DNA of 64,000 bases from Diplocloster modestus (GTDB lineage: Bacteria > Bacillota > Clostridia > Lachnospirales > Lachnospiraceae): the NCBI RefSeq assembly GCF_019042245.1, contig NZ_JAHQCX010000019.1, positions 49,349 to 113,348 on the forward strand, in the 5' to 3' direction. The number at the start of each line of letters is the position of its first letter. The stretch's first letter is position 1. Shown here one piece after another: positions 26,526-35,074 of the stretch. Under the pieces are notes generated by a model. It did no database searches, had not been told where the DNA came from, and was given only the letters and a program-made list of their open reading frames with translations. The translations under genes and the position numbers were made by a program.

Positions 26526-26543
26526 GGATTGGAGGAGTTTAAA

Positions 26544-27863
26544 ATGATAAAATCATTAAAATCTGCGTTAAAATCTACAATGCTTGCTTTCGTTCTGACC
26601 ATATGCATGGCGATGCCGGTAATGGCGGAATCCAATAATTACACGAATGCGGCTATTCCCCCTGAAGCGGCGGAGGAGAACGAAGCGTCTTTTACATTGA
26701 AGCATAAGATCTATATCGAAAATTACGCCAACGGATCCGTAAGTTATGTGGATCTGGAAGGGAAGCACACCGTGATCGGGACAGTATACCGCCCGGCCCT
26801 GACCGCGAAAGACTCCAGCGATGGTTTTTGGGCTGCCCACTATGATAAAGCCATAGACGGAACGTTTTCCTGCGTCACTGCGGCCGGGGCCAATGCCATG
26901 CATCTGAAAATGGGACCGGCGGCCAGCTATGATCCGCTTAACGCCGGAGCATGGAAACCCAAGCAGATCAGTGTCGGAATCAAAGAGGATTATGACCACG
27001 CCAATGGCAGCTACAGCGATGCGATGATCTACACTTCGGTCCCTGGCGGGACAAACATCTTTGGCGGTTCCTGTGCGCCCTATGTGGGGAACCCGGTGAA
27101 ATATCTGAATGCGGGCGGAACCTGGGAGACTCTGGACAATTATTTCCAGGGAGACTATACCAAGCAGATTCCCAAGCGGCTGCTGATCGAAGTGTATCAG
27201 GCCTCCACAGTAAACGGGTCCCCGGATTACATAGAGTTCGAGAACTGGGCAGCCGGCGATACGGTGGGTGGTATTACGAAGATCGGCAACGGGCATGTGA
27301 CCGTTCATTATCCTAACGATACGGTCAAATATATCGCGGACGTGATTCAGCGTGTTCAGGGAACCGGAAGGTTCACAGGCAGTGAATACGCGGAGGTAGG
27401 GCGCCTGCGCGCGGCACATCCCGGGGTGATCTGCTTCTCCACTTCTCCAAAGGTGGGATTTACCCATGATTCCGGACTGCGGGGCGGTTTTCAGTTCGTG
27501 CCGGCGAATCATGCCAAGTACTTAAGTTATGACCTGGGACAGGATTCCTTTATCGGAAGAGATCAATGGGGAATCATAGCCCACGTGGGGGCTGACGCAA
27601 ATGATCTGTACAACCCGGATTATGTCATCGACGGGCATGTGAGCTACGATCCGGTATGGGAAGGTGTTGCGCCGCTGTTCGCAGAATATATTACGCCGCG
27701 AAATATACCGGGGAATCTGGACGCGTCCACTTACTTTGTTGCCTCAGATGATTTTGGGCAGACCTGGCAGGAATGCCCGACCATACAGGGTGTCACGGAT
27801 AAAACGGTGTCTCCGGTAGCGGGCTGGACCAATATTCGGCTTTACCTTCGCTATCCAAACTAA
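26544..27863 (+). CDS. Secreted protein of unknown function
   Basis: 439 residues. A Sec signal peptide is clear: a lysine-rich start, the hydrophobic stretch TMLAFVLTICMAM, and cleavage after VMA near residue 30. The mature part is rich in Asn, Gly, Tyr and aromatic residues with beta-type spacing, and contains YDPLNAGAWKPKQISVG and HVTVHYPNDTVKYIADV. No enzymatic motif or cell-wall anchor is seen, so it is likely released or loosely wall-bound. TTGGAGGAG fixes the start at 26544 rather than 26517. It may be the extracellular member of the preceding cluster. Function unknown. Confidence 0.7.
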   Translation: MIKSLKSALKSTMLAFVLTICMAMPVMAESNNYTNAAIPPEAAEENEASFTLKHKIYIENYANGSVSYVDLEGKHTVIGTVYRPALTAKDSSDGFWAAHYDKAIDGTFSCVTAAGANAMHLKMGPAASYDPLNAGAWKPKQISVGIKEDYDHANGSYSDAMIYTSVPGGTNIFGGSCAPYVGNPVKYLNAGGTWETLDNYFQGDYTKQIPKRLLIEVYQASTVNGSPDYIEFENWAAGDTVGGITKIGNGHVTVHYPNDTVKYIADVIQRVQGTGRFTGSEYAEVGRLRAAHPGVICFSTSPKVGFTHDSGLRGGFQFVPANHAKYLSYDLGQDSFIGRDQWGIIAHVGADANDLYNPDYVIDGHVSYDPVWEGVAPLFAEYITPRNIPGNLDASTYFVASDDFGQTWQECPTIQGVTDKTVSPVAGWTNIRLYLRYPN

Positions 27864-28621
27864 GAGATTGTTGTCAAACAGATATAGAATGAAAGATATA
27901 GGATAATACCGGAATACTGCAGGGGCTGATGGAAATACAGCTAAGATTTCATACTTTAAAGAATCGGGATCTGATAATATCTTGGAAAATGATCAAATTG
28001 TAGCATATGGCATTTTTTATCAGACATACTCATATACGTCACTTACAGGCATGGCCAGAACGGTACCTTTGTTAGTGGCAAATTATGTTGATATTGAATA
28101 ACGTTGGATCTGTCGGAAAGCCGGGGAGGGCAGTGCCAGATATCGGTGGAAGCGCTAGAAAGAAAAAAGTAAGGTATTTGTAAAAGATGTAGAGGTGGAC
28201 AACATAGAGCTTGCAAAGCTCGTAGATTGTTCACCTTTATATTTATGTATCAATAATAATACTTAGATACACAACAACAAATTACAAATCAGGGGAATGA
28301 ATCAGAGAATATTGTAGAATATGACATAGAAATGGATGATGCTGCAAAAATTCATGTCCCACGGAAGTGAAATAGAAAATTAACGGAAACTCTTTGCATA
28401 TTACGGATAGAATGTTAATATCATCTAGGTCTTATAGAAATCTTACCCATTTGCTTTCAGGAAAAATAAACCTATAATATTACTAACCTCATCGGGGTTG
28501 GTGATTGCAATTACCCATGTAGAATGAACTATCTTATATCCCGGAATCTCTCTACATAGAGACTGTTCCATTCAGGTCACTTGAATTCCGGGACCATAAC
28601 TTTTATGCAAGGAGGAAAGGT
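27864..28621. other. 758-base intergenic region with one possible gene remnant
   Basis: AT-rich and mostly featureless. On the plus strand 27907-28101 stays open for 64 codons without a usable start (ending in PLLVANYVDIE), which looks like a decayed protein end. No RNA gene or strong hairpin is seen in the rest. Confidence 0.3.
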
Positions 28622-29107
28622 ATGAGGAAATTATGGAGTATCTTGTTGGTTGGGGCGATGATATTTTCACTGACCGCCTGCGCTTCGGAAAAAAGTACGG
28701 GGCAGGAGGCGCAGCCTGAAAATACCAGCGGACAGGAGGAAACAAAAAAACAGGAAGGAGATACGGCCTCAGAAGGTTCAAAGAAAGCCGCTACCCTTAC
28801 CATTATGGGGTCGGAAGATTGTTTTTCAGAAGTGGAACTGGAACTCTACCAGCAATTCGAGGATGAAACCGGAATCGCCATCGAGCTGATTATAAATCCG
28901 AACGATATGAACAATAGTATCCTGGGCGCTAAGATCGCAACCAAGGAACTGCCGGATGTGGTAGCCTATTTCAACGGGGAGGGCGGACGCAGCATCCTGA
29001 TGTCGGAAGATAATTTCCTTCCGATCACAGATGATCCCTGCCTGGAAAATGTGAACAAAGAACTTATGAAATCATATCGGAAGATGGCAGTTTTTGTACC
29101 TGCGTGA
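28622..29107 (+). pseudogene. Truncated sugar ABC transporter substrate-binding lipoprotein
   Basis: 161 codons of a CUT1-type solute-binding protein whose family is normally 400-450 residues. It has a lipoprotein signal (IFSLTAC), a Ser/Glu/Gln-rich linker, and the start of the mature domain (ATLTIMGSEDCFSEVELELYQQF, then LPDVVAYFNGEGG). It stops after YRKMAVFVPA, where the family continues. AGGAGG lies upstream and a good terminator follows at 29142, so the short form may still be transcribed. No permeases are adjacent. A functional short form cannot be excluded but is unlikely. Confidence 0.8.
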
Positions 29108-29141
29108 TTTTCTATATGAAAAAGTAACATTTGAAATATAA

Positions 29142-29188
29142 GGTCTATTGCGAATCACTATAATTAGTCTTCGCGATAGACCATTTTT
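29142..29188 (+). terminator. Rho-independent terminator
   Basis: GGTCTATTGCGA (29142-29153) pairs with TCGCGATAGACC (29171-29182) with one wobble pair; ATTTTT follows. Confidence 0.75.
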
Positions 29189-29246
29189 GTGATCAGCCGG
29201 CTATGCTTTATCGGAACAAGAGCGCAGGGTATTTGGAGACAATAAG

Positions 29247-30140
29247 TTACCTTTGCAGACACGATCCTTTCGCATCGGTGGTGGTAAAATAGACTCCGAT
29301 TATCATGATAGCGAGTGCAGCCAGGAAGGAAAAACTGGGCGTCTCCCGAAAGATGCCCCAGGAAAGTGCGACCCCGATAAATGGTGCAACCGCGTAATAG
29401 GCGCTGGTTTTGGCGGCGCCCAGATTGCGCTGTGCATAGACATAAAAGAAAATGCTCAGCCCATAGGACACGAATCCCAACAGCAGGATCAGCGGGACAT
29501 AGCGAAGCGTGGGAAACGGTTCGCCGGCAGCGCAGGCAATGAGCAGAGAACCGAGTCCGGAACCGATCCCTTTTATGACCACGATCTCCAGCGGATCACT
29601 GTTGGACATCATACGGGTGCAGTTATTTTCGAACCCCCAGCAGACGCAGGCCAACAAAACCAGAAGCGAACCGAACGAGAAGTGCAGGCTGCTGACGTCC
29701 TCAAAAGAGAGTATCAGGCTGGACAAAGTGATCAGGCCAATCGCCAGCCAGAGACGTTTCTTAATAGCTTCCCGGAAGACCAGCAGAGCGATAACGGAGG
29801 TGGCCACGATCTCGAAGTTGTTGAGCAAAGAAGCGTTGGCCGCGGTTGTTTTGTTAAGACCTACCATCAGAAGGATGGGGGCTGCGATGTCCAGAACGAT
29901 CATTCCAACGGTAAAAGGAAGATCCTTACGGGTGAGATGATGTTCTGAGATTCCTTTTCCAAGGTTTTTTCGAATAATACCCAGGAGGAACATACCGATA
30001 CCAGCGCCCAGATACAGGAATGCGGCCATCATCATGGGTGCTGCCCGCAGCAGCAGTATTTTAGATACCGGAGAACTGATGGCGTATAGGGCGGCAGCCA
30101 GAATGGCCCAGATGATAGAAACGCTTATTTTTTTATTCAT
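29247..30140 (-). CDS. EamA/DMT-superfamily transporter
   Basis: 297-residue membrane protein with ten predicted helices in two EamA repeats (SIIWAILAAALYAISSPVSKILL; LLVLLACVCWGFENNCTRMM). Family members export metabolites, amino acids or drugs, and some have been linked to metal or metabolite efflux. The gene starts 10 bases after the end of a CsoR-type repressor gene on the same strand, so the two form an operon under the palindromic operator at 30441-30472. That makes metal-responsive export the simplest guess. The pairing is unusual, since CsoR repressors normally control P-type ATPases, CopZ or RcnA-like pumps. Confidence 0.88.
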   Translation of the reverse strand: MNKKISVSIIWAILAAALYAISSPVSKILLLRAAPMMMAAFLYLGAGIGMFLLGIIRKNLGKGISEHHLTRKDLPFTVGMIVLDIAAPILLMVGLNKTTAANASLLNNFEIVATSVIALLVFREAIKKRLWLAIGLITLSSLILSFEDVSSLHFSFGSLLVLLACVCWGFENNCTRMMSNSDPLEIVVIKGIGSGLGSLLIACAAGEPFPTLRYVPLILLLGFVSYGLSIFFYVYAQRNLGAAKTSAYYAVAPFIGVALSWGIFRETPSFSFLAALAIMIIGVYFTTTDAKGSCLQR

Positions 30141-30150
30141 GGGAGGGCCT

Positions 30151-30432
30151 CTATTTCACGAACTTGTTAATCGCTGCGGAAAAATCATCCAATATTTTTG
30201 TGTCTCCGGTTTCTAAGGCATCCACGACACAGTGTTTCATGTGATCCTGCAAAATTAATTTGCCGACGTTGTTGACGGCTGACTTTACAGCAGCAATCTG
30301 AATGAGGACATCGCTGCAGTCCCGGCCCTCCTCAACCATTTTTTTGATTCCCTCCATATGGCCGATGGCGCGGGAGAGCCGGTCAAGTATTTTTTTCGTT
30401 TCTGTGTGGGAGTGGGTATGTGTATTTTCCAT
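30151..30432 (-). CDS. CsoR-family metal-responsive transcriptional repressor
   Basis: 93 residues, all-helical. The Cu(I) fingerprint of CsoR is complete in spacing: C39, H64 and C68 (offsets 25 and 29, as in the M. tuberculosis C36-H61-C65 set), within DHMKHC. The N-terminus is His-rich (HTHSHT), a feature of nickel/cobalt branches such as RcnR and InrS, so the metal is Cu(I) or possibly Ni(II). The start is ATG 30432 with AAGGA 7-11 bases upstream. The ribosome site directly abuts the operator. Metal binding should release DNA and induce the operon. Confidence 0.92.
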   Translation of the reverse strand: MENTHTHSHTETKKILDRLSRAIGHMEGIKKMVEEGRDCSDVLIQIAAVKSAVNNVGKLILQDHMKHCVVDALETGDTKILDDFSAAINKFVK

Positions 30433-30440
30433 AAGGGTTC

Positions 30441-30472
30441 CTTTCCATATCCCCCCGGGGGGATATGGAAAG
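30441..30472. promoter_or_regulatory. Perfect 32-bp palindrome, probable CsoR operator
   Basis: CTTTCCATATCCCCCC is followed immediately by its exact reverse complement. A G/C tract flanked by an A/T-rich inverted repeat is the known layout of CsoR/RcnR operators. It overlaps the downstream edge of the -10 box and ends eight bases from the start codon. Confidence 0.85.
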
Positions 30473-30499
30473 AATAGCATAACATACGAAATTTGGCAA
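30471..30499 (-). promoter_or_regulatory. Promoter of the csoR-like/EamA operon
   Basis: On the minus strand TTGCCA (30494-30499), 17 bases, TATTCT (30471-30476). The palindromic operator begins inside the -10 box, so a bound repressor would block transcription. Confidence 0.65.
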
Positions 30500-30665
30500 G
30501 AAATTTCATTGTCTTTGTGTTATAATAGTGCTAAAGCAAAACAGTGAACACAGGCATTATTTGTGGAGCTTCAAAATAGAATCATAATCAGAGTCTGGTG
30601 CTAAGAATTTGACAATCAGAAACTTCATTGGACAATCATAAAGAGAGGAGTGAGAGGAGTATCTT

Positions 30666-31310
30666 ATGAAAAAGTTAGCAGTCTTTATGCTGCTGTGCGC
30701 TGTCTTGAGTATGGCAGGGGTGAGCGGATGTGCGTCCGGGAGTCCTGCTGAGCCTTCCGCAGATGCGGCAGCCGATGGGCTGCAGTTGAGCGAAACGGGC
30801 AAGGAGTTTTTGAGGAAAATGTGTTATTGCCTGCCTGAGTTTTCAGATCCTGCAAAAGTGGATGAAGAGTTCTGGCATGATTTTATCTTCTTTTCTTTTA
30901 CTGCCGCCTGGGGTGATGTTGTGATCGAAGAGGTGCCGCGGGAAGACCTGGAAATGCAGGAAAAGGTAGTTAAGGTCAGCCTTGAAGACATGCAAGCCTA
31001 TGTAAAACTGGCCTTAGGCGTGGAGCTGCCTGACTATAAGCCTGCGTTTGAGGATATGAATAAGGGACAGACGTCCTGCTTTTATCGGGATGGATATTAT
31101 TATATCGGCCTTTCGGATTTTCCTGATTACACATTTACGTACCAGGACTGTACGCTTGATCAGGAGGATATCTATACAGTGAATTACAAGACATCGTTTG
31201 AAGGTGATGAGAATGCGGGGTCTGTGGTTTTCAAGCTTCGGCCTGCGGATAACGCCAATGGGTTTGTTATCGTGGGGAAGACTGTAAACCGCAGCCTCCC
31301 CTTCCAGTAA
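30666..31310 (+). CDS. Lipoprotein of unknown function
   Basis: 214 residues with a lipoprotein signal ending in the lipobox VSGC (cysteine at residue 22), followed by a short Ser/Ala/Pro linker. The mature part is acidic and aromatic-rich (EEFWHDFIFFSFTAAWGD; CFYRDGYYYIGLSDFPDYTF), with three further cysteines. I do not recognise the family. AGAGGAG lies upstream, and an extended -10 (TGTTATAAT) near 30519 could be the promoter. It faces the outer surface of the membrane. The DUF2007-like gene follows after 65 bases. Confidence 0.72.
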   Translation: MKKLAVFMLLCAVLSMAGVSGCASGSPAEPSADAAADGLQLSETGKEFLRKMCYCLPEFSDPAKVDEEFWHDFIFFSFTAAWGDVVIEEVPREDLEMQEKVVKVSLEDMQAYVKLALGVELPDYKPAFEDMNKGQTSCFYRDGYYYIGLSDFPDYTFTYQDCTLDQEDIYTVNYKTSFEGDENAGSVVFKLRPADNANGFVIVGKTVNRSLPFQ

Positions 31311-31375
31311 GCTGGCGCGGTTATAAGAGAGCAGACAAGAGAAGAAATATTCTCATGAATGAAGGAGGTGCTCCT

Positions 31376-31615
31376 ATGAGAGCAATGCGGGAAGTAAAAA
31401 TCTATTCTGCTGAGGATCGGGTACAGGCGGATATCATTCTGGAAGTTCTTAAGAAAAATGATATCCCAGCATTCAGACAGGGACTGGGCAGCGGCGGAAT
31501 TATGGATATATACGGAGGAAACTCCATATATGGCGAAGACATCATTGTGGACAGTGATGATGTAGAGAGAGCATTGGAAGTACTTCGGACGATAGGTATT
31601 TGTGAACCGGAATAA
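31376..31615 (+). CDS. DUF2007-like small signal-transducing/degradation-tag protein
   Basis: 79 residues. It opens with MRAMREVKIYSAEDRVQADIILEVLKKNDIPAF and ends with IIVDSDDVERALEVL, the beta-alpha-beta layout of the DUF2007 (PII-like) family: a shared-residue domain of unknown function in many bacteria. GAAGGAGGT is placed ideally for ATG 31376; the ORF opens earlier at 31355. Probably co-transcribed with the lipoprotein gene upstream. Confidence 0.75.
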   Translation: MRAMREVKIYSAEDRVQADIILEVLKKNDIPAFRQGLGSGGIMDIYGGNSIYGEDIIVDSDDVERALEVLRTIGICEPE

Positions 31616-31729
31616 AATTTCTGCAAATAGATATTGCCCAGCCCATTCGCTTTTGATCGACCTGTGTTTCCTATGCCTGATCATCGGATTCTTCCGTTAC
31701 AGAAATGAAAAGGGTTAACCTTTTCTAAT

Positions 31730-32605
31730 TCAGACTTTCTCTGCCCTGCGGTACTGCAGAGGGGTCATCTGGTATACTTTGCGGAAAGTGTTGCAGAAAT
31801 GCTCTGAAGTGGCGTATCCTACCGCTTCGGCTATTTTTCCCACAGACAGGTCGGTGGATTCCAGCAAAAGCCTGGCCTTTGCCATCCTGGCCTGCACGCG
31901 TTTCTGGTTAAAGTCCATGCCGTAATAGGTGTGAAGCAGCCGCTGCGTCTGCCTTGTGCTCAGGCCGATCCGGGAAGACAAAGATGACAGGGTTATCGTC
32001 TGGAATTCCGATAAAAAAGCGCATTCAATCAGATAAAAGCGTTTGCTGTTCAGGTCTATTTCACCGGCGGCAGGCGTATTTCCATTTCCATGCATCTGTT
32101 GATTGTCCCTCATATTACGTACCAAAAGCAGAACCAGCTGCTTCAGATAGCAGCTGACCATAATGTCTGCATCCGGACCATTCTGCTCCATCTCCGTGAA
32201 GATATTTTCCAGCAGGGGACGCATATTCTGATTATCCCGGCCGATCCAGAAAGGGTGATCCAATAAAACGCGGACCACTGCGTCTTCGCTTTTGGCCAAC
32301 GGCCCAGCAGATGGCTTTCCGGTAATCGGAGCCGCTTTGTAGTAGATGCAGGCCTCCGCCATAGGATTTTGCTTTGGCAGCAGCTGGCTGTGCGGTATGT
32401 GCGGGCCGGTCACGTAGAGAATCCCCGGATACAGGTCAAACCGCCGGCCGGACGCGATCAGTGTTCCGTAACCGGATGTGATATAATGAACTTCATAAAT
32501 ACCGGTACTGTGTACATGCTCAGGTACCGGTGTTTGCATTATGGAAGAGGAGAGCTGGGGAGTGAGGAACAGGTAGGAACCCAGCTGGAACGGATAATCG
32601 GACAT
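31730..32605 (-). CDS. AraC-family transcriptional regulator
   Basis: 291 residues: an N-terminal cupin-type sensor (EVHYITSGYGTLIASGRRF, LYPGILYVTGPHIPHSQ) and a C-terminal double helix-turn-helix (about 190-288; LSSRIGLSTRQTQRLLHTYYG and VGKIAEAVGYATSEHFCNTFRK). Such proteins activate sugar-utilisation genes on binding the sugar. It is divergent from the GH29 fucosidase with a 247-base gap, so the fucosidase is its likely target and fucose or a fucosyl glycan its likely signal. Confidence 0.9.
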   Translation of the reverse strand: MSDYPFQLGSYLFLTPQLSSSIMQTPVPEHVHSTGIYEVHYITSGYGTLIASGRRFDLYPGILYVTGPHIPHSQLLPKQNPMAEACIYYKAAPITGKPSAGPLAKSEDAVVRVLLDHPFWIGRDNQNMRPLLENIFTEMEQNGPDADIMVSCYLKQLVLLLVRNMRDNQQMHGNGNTPAAGEIDLNSKRFYLIECAFLSEFQTITLSSLSSRIGLSTRQTQRLLHTYYGMDFNQKRVQARMAKARLLLESTDLSVGKIAEAVGYATSEHFCNTFRKVYQMTPLQYRRAEKV

Positions 32606-32799
32606 AGGAATCCTCCGTCGGTATGTTTTTATCTATACTCTAATTAATGGATGATATTTTGTCAACGTTCCTGATTACGTGAGCAGCGGTTATTTTAAAA
32701 ACAGGTAGGCGGGGAGGCATTTCTTTATAGAAATAAACAGATGAAAAATATGCGTATACGACATCACGGCCAGGATAATGTCTTTTGCCTGTCTGGATG

Positions 32800-32847
32800 A
32801 TACCCCTTGCTGCGCGTTAGAATATAAGAAAAACGACAAAGGGGTAT
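32800..32847 (+). promoter_or_regulatory. Inverted repeat covering the fucosidase ribosome-binding site
   Basis: ATACCCCTT (32800-32808) is perfectly complementary to AAGGGGTAT (32839-32847). The right half contains the Shine-Dalgarno sequence AAAGGGG of the GH29 gene. It could hide the ribosome site in mRNA or be a regulator half-site pair. Confidence 0.4.
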
Positions 32848-32852
32848 AAGCA

Positions 32853-34172
32853 ATGAAAAAAAGGTATGCCAGCACATGGGAATCGCTGAAGGAACACCAG
32901 GTTCCGAAATGGTACGAGGATGGAAAATTCGGTATTTTTATCCACTGGGGATTGTATTCTGTTCCGGCTTTTGCGCCGCAGACATGGGAATTGGGCGAAG
33001 TCCCTCCGGATGAAACCTGGTTTTCCAACAATCCGTACGCCGAGTGGTATTATAATTCCATCAATGTCGGCTATGGGCCGTCTTATGATTACCACGTACA
33101 AAAGTACGGGAAAGATTTCAAATACGAGCAGTTTGCGGATATGTGGAAGGCGGAGAAATGGAACCCGGCCGAATGGGCCAGGCTGTTCAAAAAAGCCGGA
33201 GCGGAATATGTGGTGCTGACCACCAAGCATCACGATGGCTTTTGTCTGTTTCCGAGCGAATATACCGATTATAATGCATGGAGAAGAGGACCGCAGCGGG
33301 ATATCGTCGGGGATCTGACGGACGCGGTGCGGGAGGAGAAGCTTCGGATGGGCCTCTATTACTCTGGAATCGTAGATTGGACTTTCGCAGATGACCCGAT
33401 CCTGAATAACGAGGATCTGTTTCACACGGCCAGCCCTACCTTTGCCTATGCGGATTATGCGTATAACCAGTCCATGGAATTGATCGACCGCTACGCTCCG
33501 TCCGTATTCTGGAACGATATCGGTTGGCCCCGCCAGGGTGAGCAGAATCTGCCTTATCTGCTGTCTCATTATTACAATACCGTAGAGGATGGCGTGGTAA
33601 ATGACCGGTTCAATGACCTGTTTCATGACTTTACCACGAAAGAATACCAGTCCGGAAGCGCTAACCGCCGGGAAAAATGGGAGATGTGCCGCGGAATGGG
33701 TCTTTCCTTCGGCTATAATGCCATGGAGAGTGATGACAAAATCATCAGCATCGAGGATGCCATCAGCCTCCTGGTTTCCACAGTAGCCAACAATGGAAAT
33801 CTGCTGCTGAATATCGGGCCCAGAGCGGATGGAACGATTCCCGAAGAACAGGAAAAACGTCTGCTGGCCATCGGAGAATGGCTTCGTGTGAACGGGGAAG
33901 CGATCTACGGCAGCCGTTGCAGCAGCCGGGAATCCATTAAATATACGGATCAGATCCAGGTTCATTTTACGGAACGGGAGGGTGCGCTCTATGTTCTGAT
34001 CGATGCCAAAGGCAGAAGCCAGGTCGCGGTTACGGTCCCTGGCCTGCGCGGGAACGCGATACCGTTGGATCCTGAAGTGGACGCAGAGATTACAGCGGTT
34101 GACGGGGGACTATGCTTTACGGTTAAGAATTTTGGCAGCTCACAAAATATTGCGGTTTTCCGTCTGAATTAA
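32853..34172 (+). CDS. Alpha-L-fucosidase (GH29)
   Basis: 439-residue retaining fucosidase. The GH29 hallmarks are W20 with GKFGIFIHWGLYSVPAF (25-40), the substrate-binding histidine pair TKHHDGF (H126, H127), and the nucleophile D222 in PSVFWNDIGWP. LLLNIGPRADGTIP and a small C-terminal beta domain complete the family. No signal peptide: it acts inside the cell on imported fucosylated glycans, typically alpha-1,3/1,4 or broad. The start has AAAGGGG in an inverted repeat. A divergent AraC gene is upstream. The high-G+C island begins about 120 bases downstream. Confidence 0.93.
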   Translation: MKKRYASTWESLKEHQVPKWYEDGKFGIFIHWGLYSVPAFAPQTWELGEVPPDETWFSNNPYAEWYYNSINVGYGPSYDYHVQKYGKDFKYEQFADMWKAEKWNPAEWARLFKKAGAEYVVLTTKHHDGFCLFPSEYTDYNAWRRGPQRDIVGDLTDAVREEKLRMGLYYSGIVDWTFADDPILNNEDLFHTASPTFAYADYAYNQSMELIDRYAPSVFWNDIGWPRQGEQNLPYLLSHYYNTVEDGVVNDRFNDLFHDFTTKEYQSGSANRREKWEMCRGMGLSFGYNAMESDDKIISIEDAISLLVSTVANNGNLLLNIGPRADGTIPEEQEKRLLAIGEWLRVNGEAIYGSRCSSRESIKYTDQIQVHFTEREGALYVLIDAKGRSQVAVTVPGLRGNAIPLDPEVDAEITAVDGGLCFTVKNFGSSQNIAVFRLN

Positions 34173-34232
34173 ATGATATAACATAAAGTTTTAGGATTGA
34201 AGCGTTCCATCGTCTCCCAGCTTTTTCCAGGA

Positions 34233-34265
34233 ACAAACTGCCGCTCTTACCGGGCGGCAGTTTGT
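34233..34265. terminator. Strong stem-loop at the left edge of the island
   Basis: ACAAACTGCCGC (34233-34244) pairs perfectly with GCGGCAGTTTGT (34254-34265). It lies between the convergent GH29 gene and the last island gene. No long T-run follows on either strand. Confidence 0.55.
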
Positions 34266-34290
34266 GATTCAGAGCGCTTGAAAAATAACA

Positions 34291-34815
34291 TTATTTTAAA
34301 ATTGTGATTCCACCGATGATGGGCAAGGGCTTCATCCGGCCATTCACGGCGTTGATGATGCCGATGATCGCCAAAATCGTGGGGATCAGGAAGAAAAGCC
34401 ACATGAGGCTGCTGACAATCAAGCCAAGCCGCCAGGAGATGGCGATGAGCACGGTGCTCAAAATGCCATATATAATGCTCAGTGCCAAGGAGCCGAGGAA
34501 CAGGACAAGCCCTTGGTTGGTATGATATCGGGCAAACTTCGATTCTTTCGCCGCAAACAGAGGAATCAGGAAGATGATGTACGCCAGCACCGCCATCGCC
34601 TTGTTGTCCTGAGCGTCCTTGATATCTGCCTGACCCGGAGCGCCCGGCATCACGGGCGGGGTGTAGGTGGGCGCAATCTGTTGGGGAGCGGCCTGCTGGG
34701 GCTCGGCCTGTTGGGGAGCGGCCTGCTGGGGTCCAGATGCAGAGGGCGCGCCGCAAGCTGGGCAGAACTTTACGCCATCGTTAAATTTGGTTCCACATTT
34801 TCCACAAAAAGCCAT
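34291..34815 (-). CDS. Zinc-ribbon membrane protein (DUF4870/Tic20-like C-terminal part)
   Basis: 174 residues. A zinc ribbon at the N-terminus has C4, C7, C18, C21. A linker of about 40 residues consists of PQQA and APQQ repeats, followed by three to four membrane helices (AVLAYIIFLIPLFAA; GLVLFLGSLALSIIYGIL; VSSLMWLFFLIPTILAIIG). The arrangement YHTNQGL between helices is typical of DUF4870 proteins. The ribbon should face the cytoplasm. Last gene of the leftward island operon. The layout is the same as the gene at 44783-45394. Function unknown. Confidence 0.8.
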   Translation of the reverse strand: MAFCGKCGTKFNDGVKFCPACGAPSASGPQQAAPQQAEPQQAAPQQIAPTYTPPVMPGAPGQADIKDAQDNKAMAVLAYIIFLIPLFAAKESKFARYHTNQGLVLFLGSLALSIIYGILSTVLIAISWRLGLIVSSLMWLFFLIPTILAIIGIINAVNGRMKPLPIIGGITILK

Positions 34816-34871
34816 AGTAGTTCTCCTTTCAGTTGGTGGGCTCCGGCGATCGGCCGGGACCCTGAAATCGG

Positions 34872-35000
34872 CTATCCCAGATTCTGCACCATGCGCACGG
34901 TGATGATGAGATCCTGTTCACGAGTTGCGCCGGCGTAGTTTTACGCCTGCTCCCCGATGGTCGTGACGCACAGGCTGAAAGGAACATTAGGAGTGCAGAG
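34872..35000 (-). pseudogene. Possible gene remnant with an in-frame stop
   Basis: On the minus strand a frame reads PNVPFSLCVTTIGEQA, a TAA stop at 34941-34943, then NYAGATREQDLIITVRMVQN and stop. The protein-like composition on both sides of the stop suggests the tail of a broken gene. It fills the 259-base gap between two island genes. Weak evidence. Confidence 0.25.
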
Positions 35001-35074
35001 TTAGGGATAAAAACCGTTTTTTATTATGTGTTCCGCTTCAAAATATTTTGCCTGCAGGACAAGTGCGCCTTTTT

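Noticed and set aside
29253..29948. Plus-strand ORF (231 codons) opposite the EamA transporter
   Set aside because: Antisense to ten well-formed membrane helices; no start signal or recognisable domain.
32817..33965. Minus-strand ORF (382 codons) opposite the GH29 gene
   Set aside because: Antisense shadow of a strongly conserved glycosidase; no family features and no start signal.
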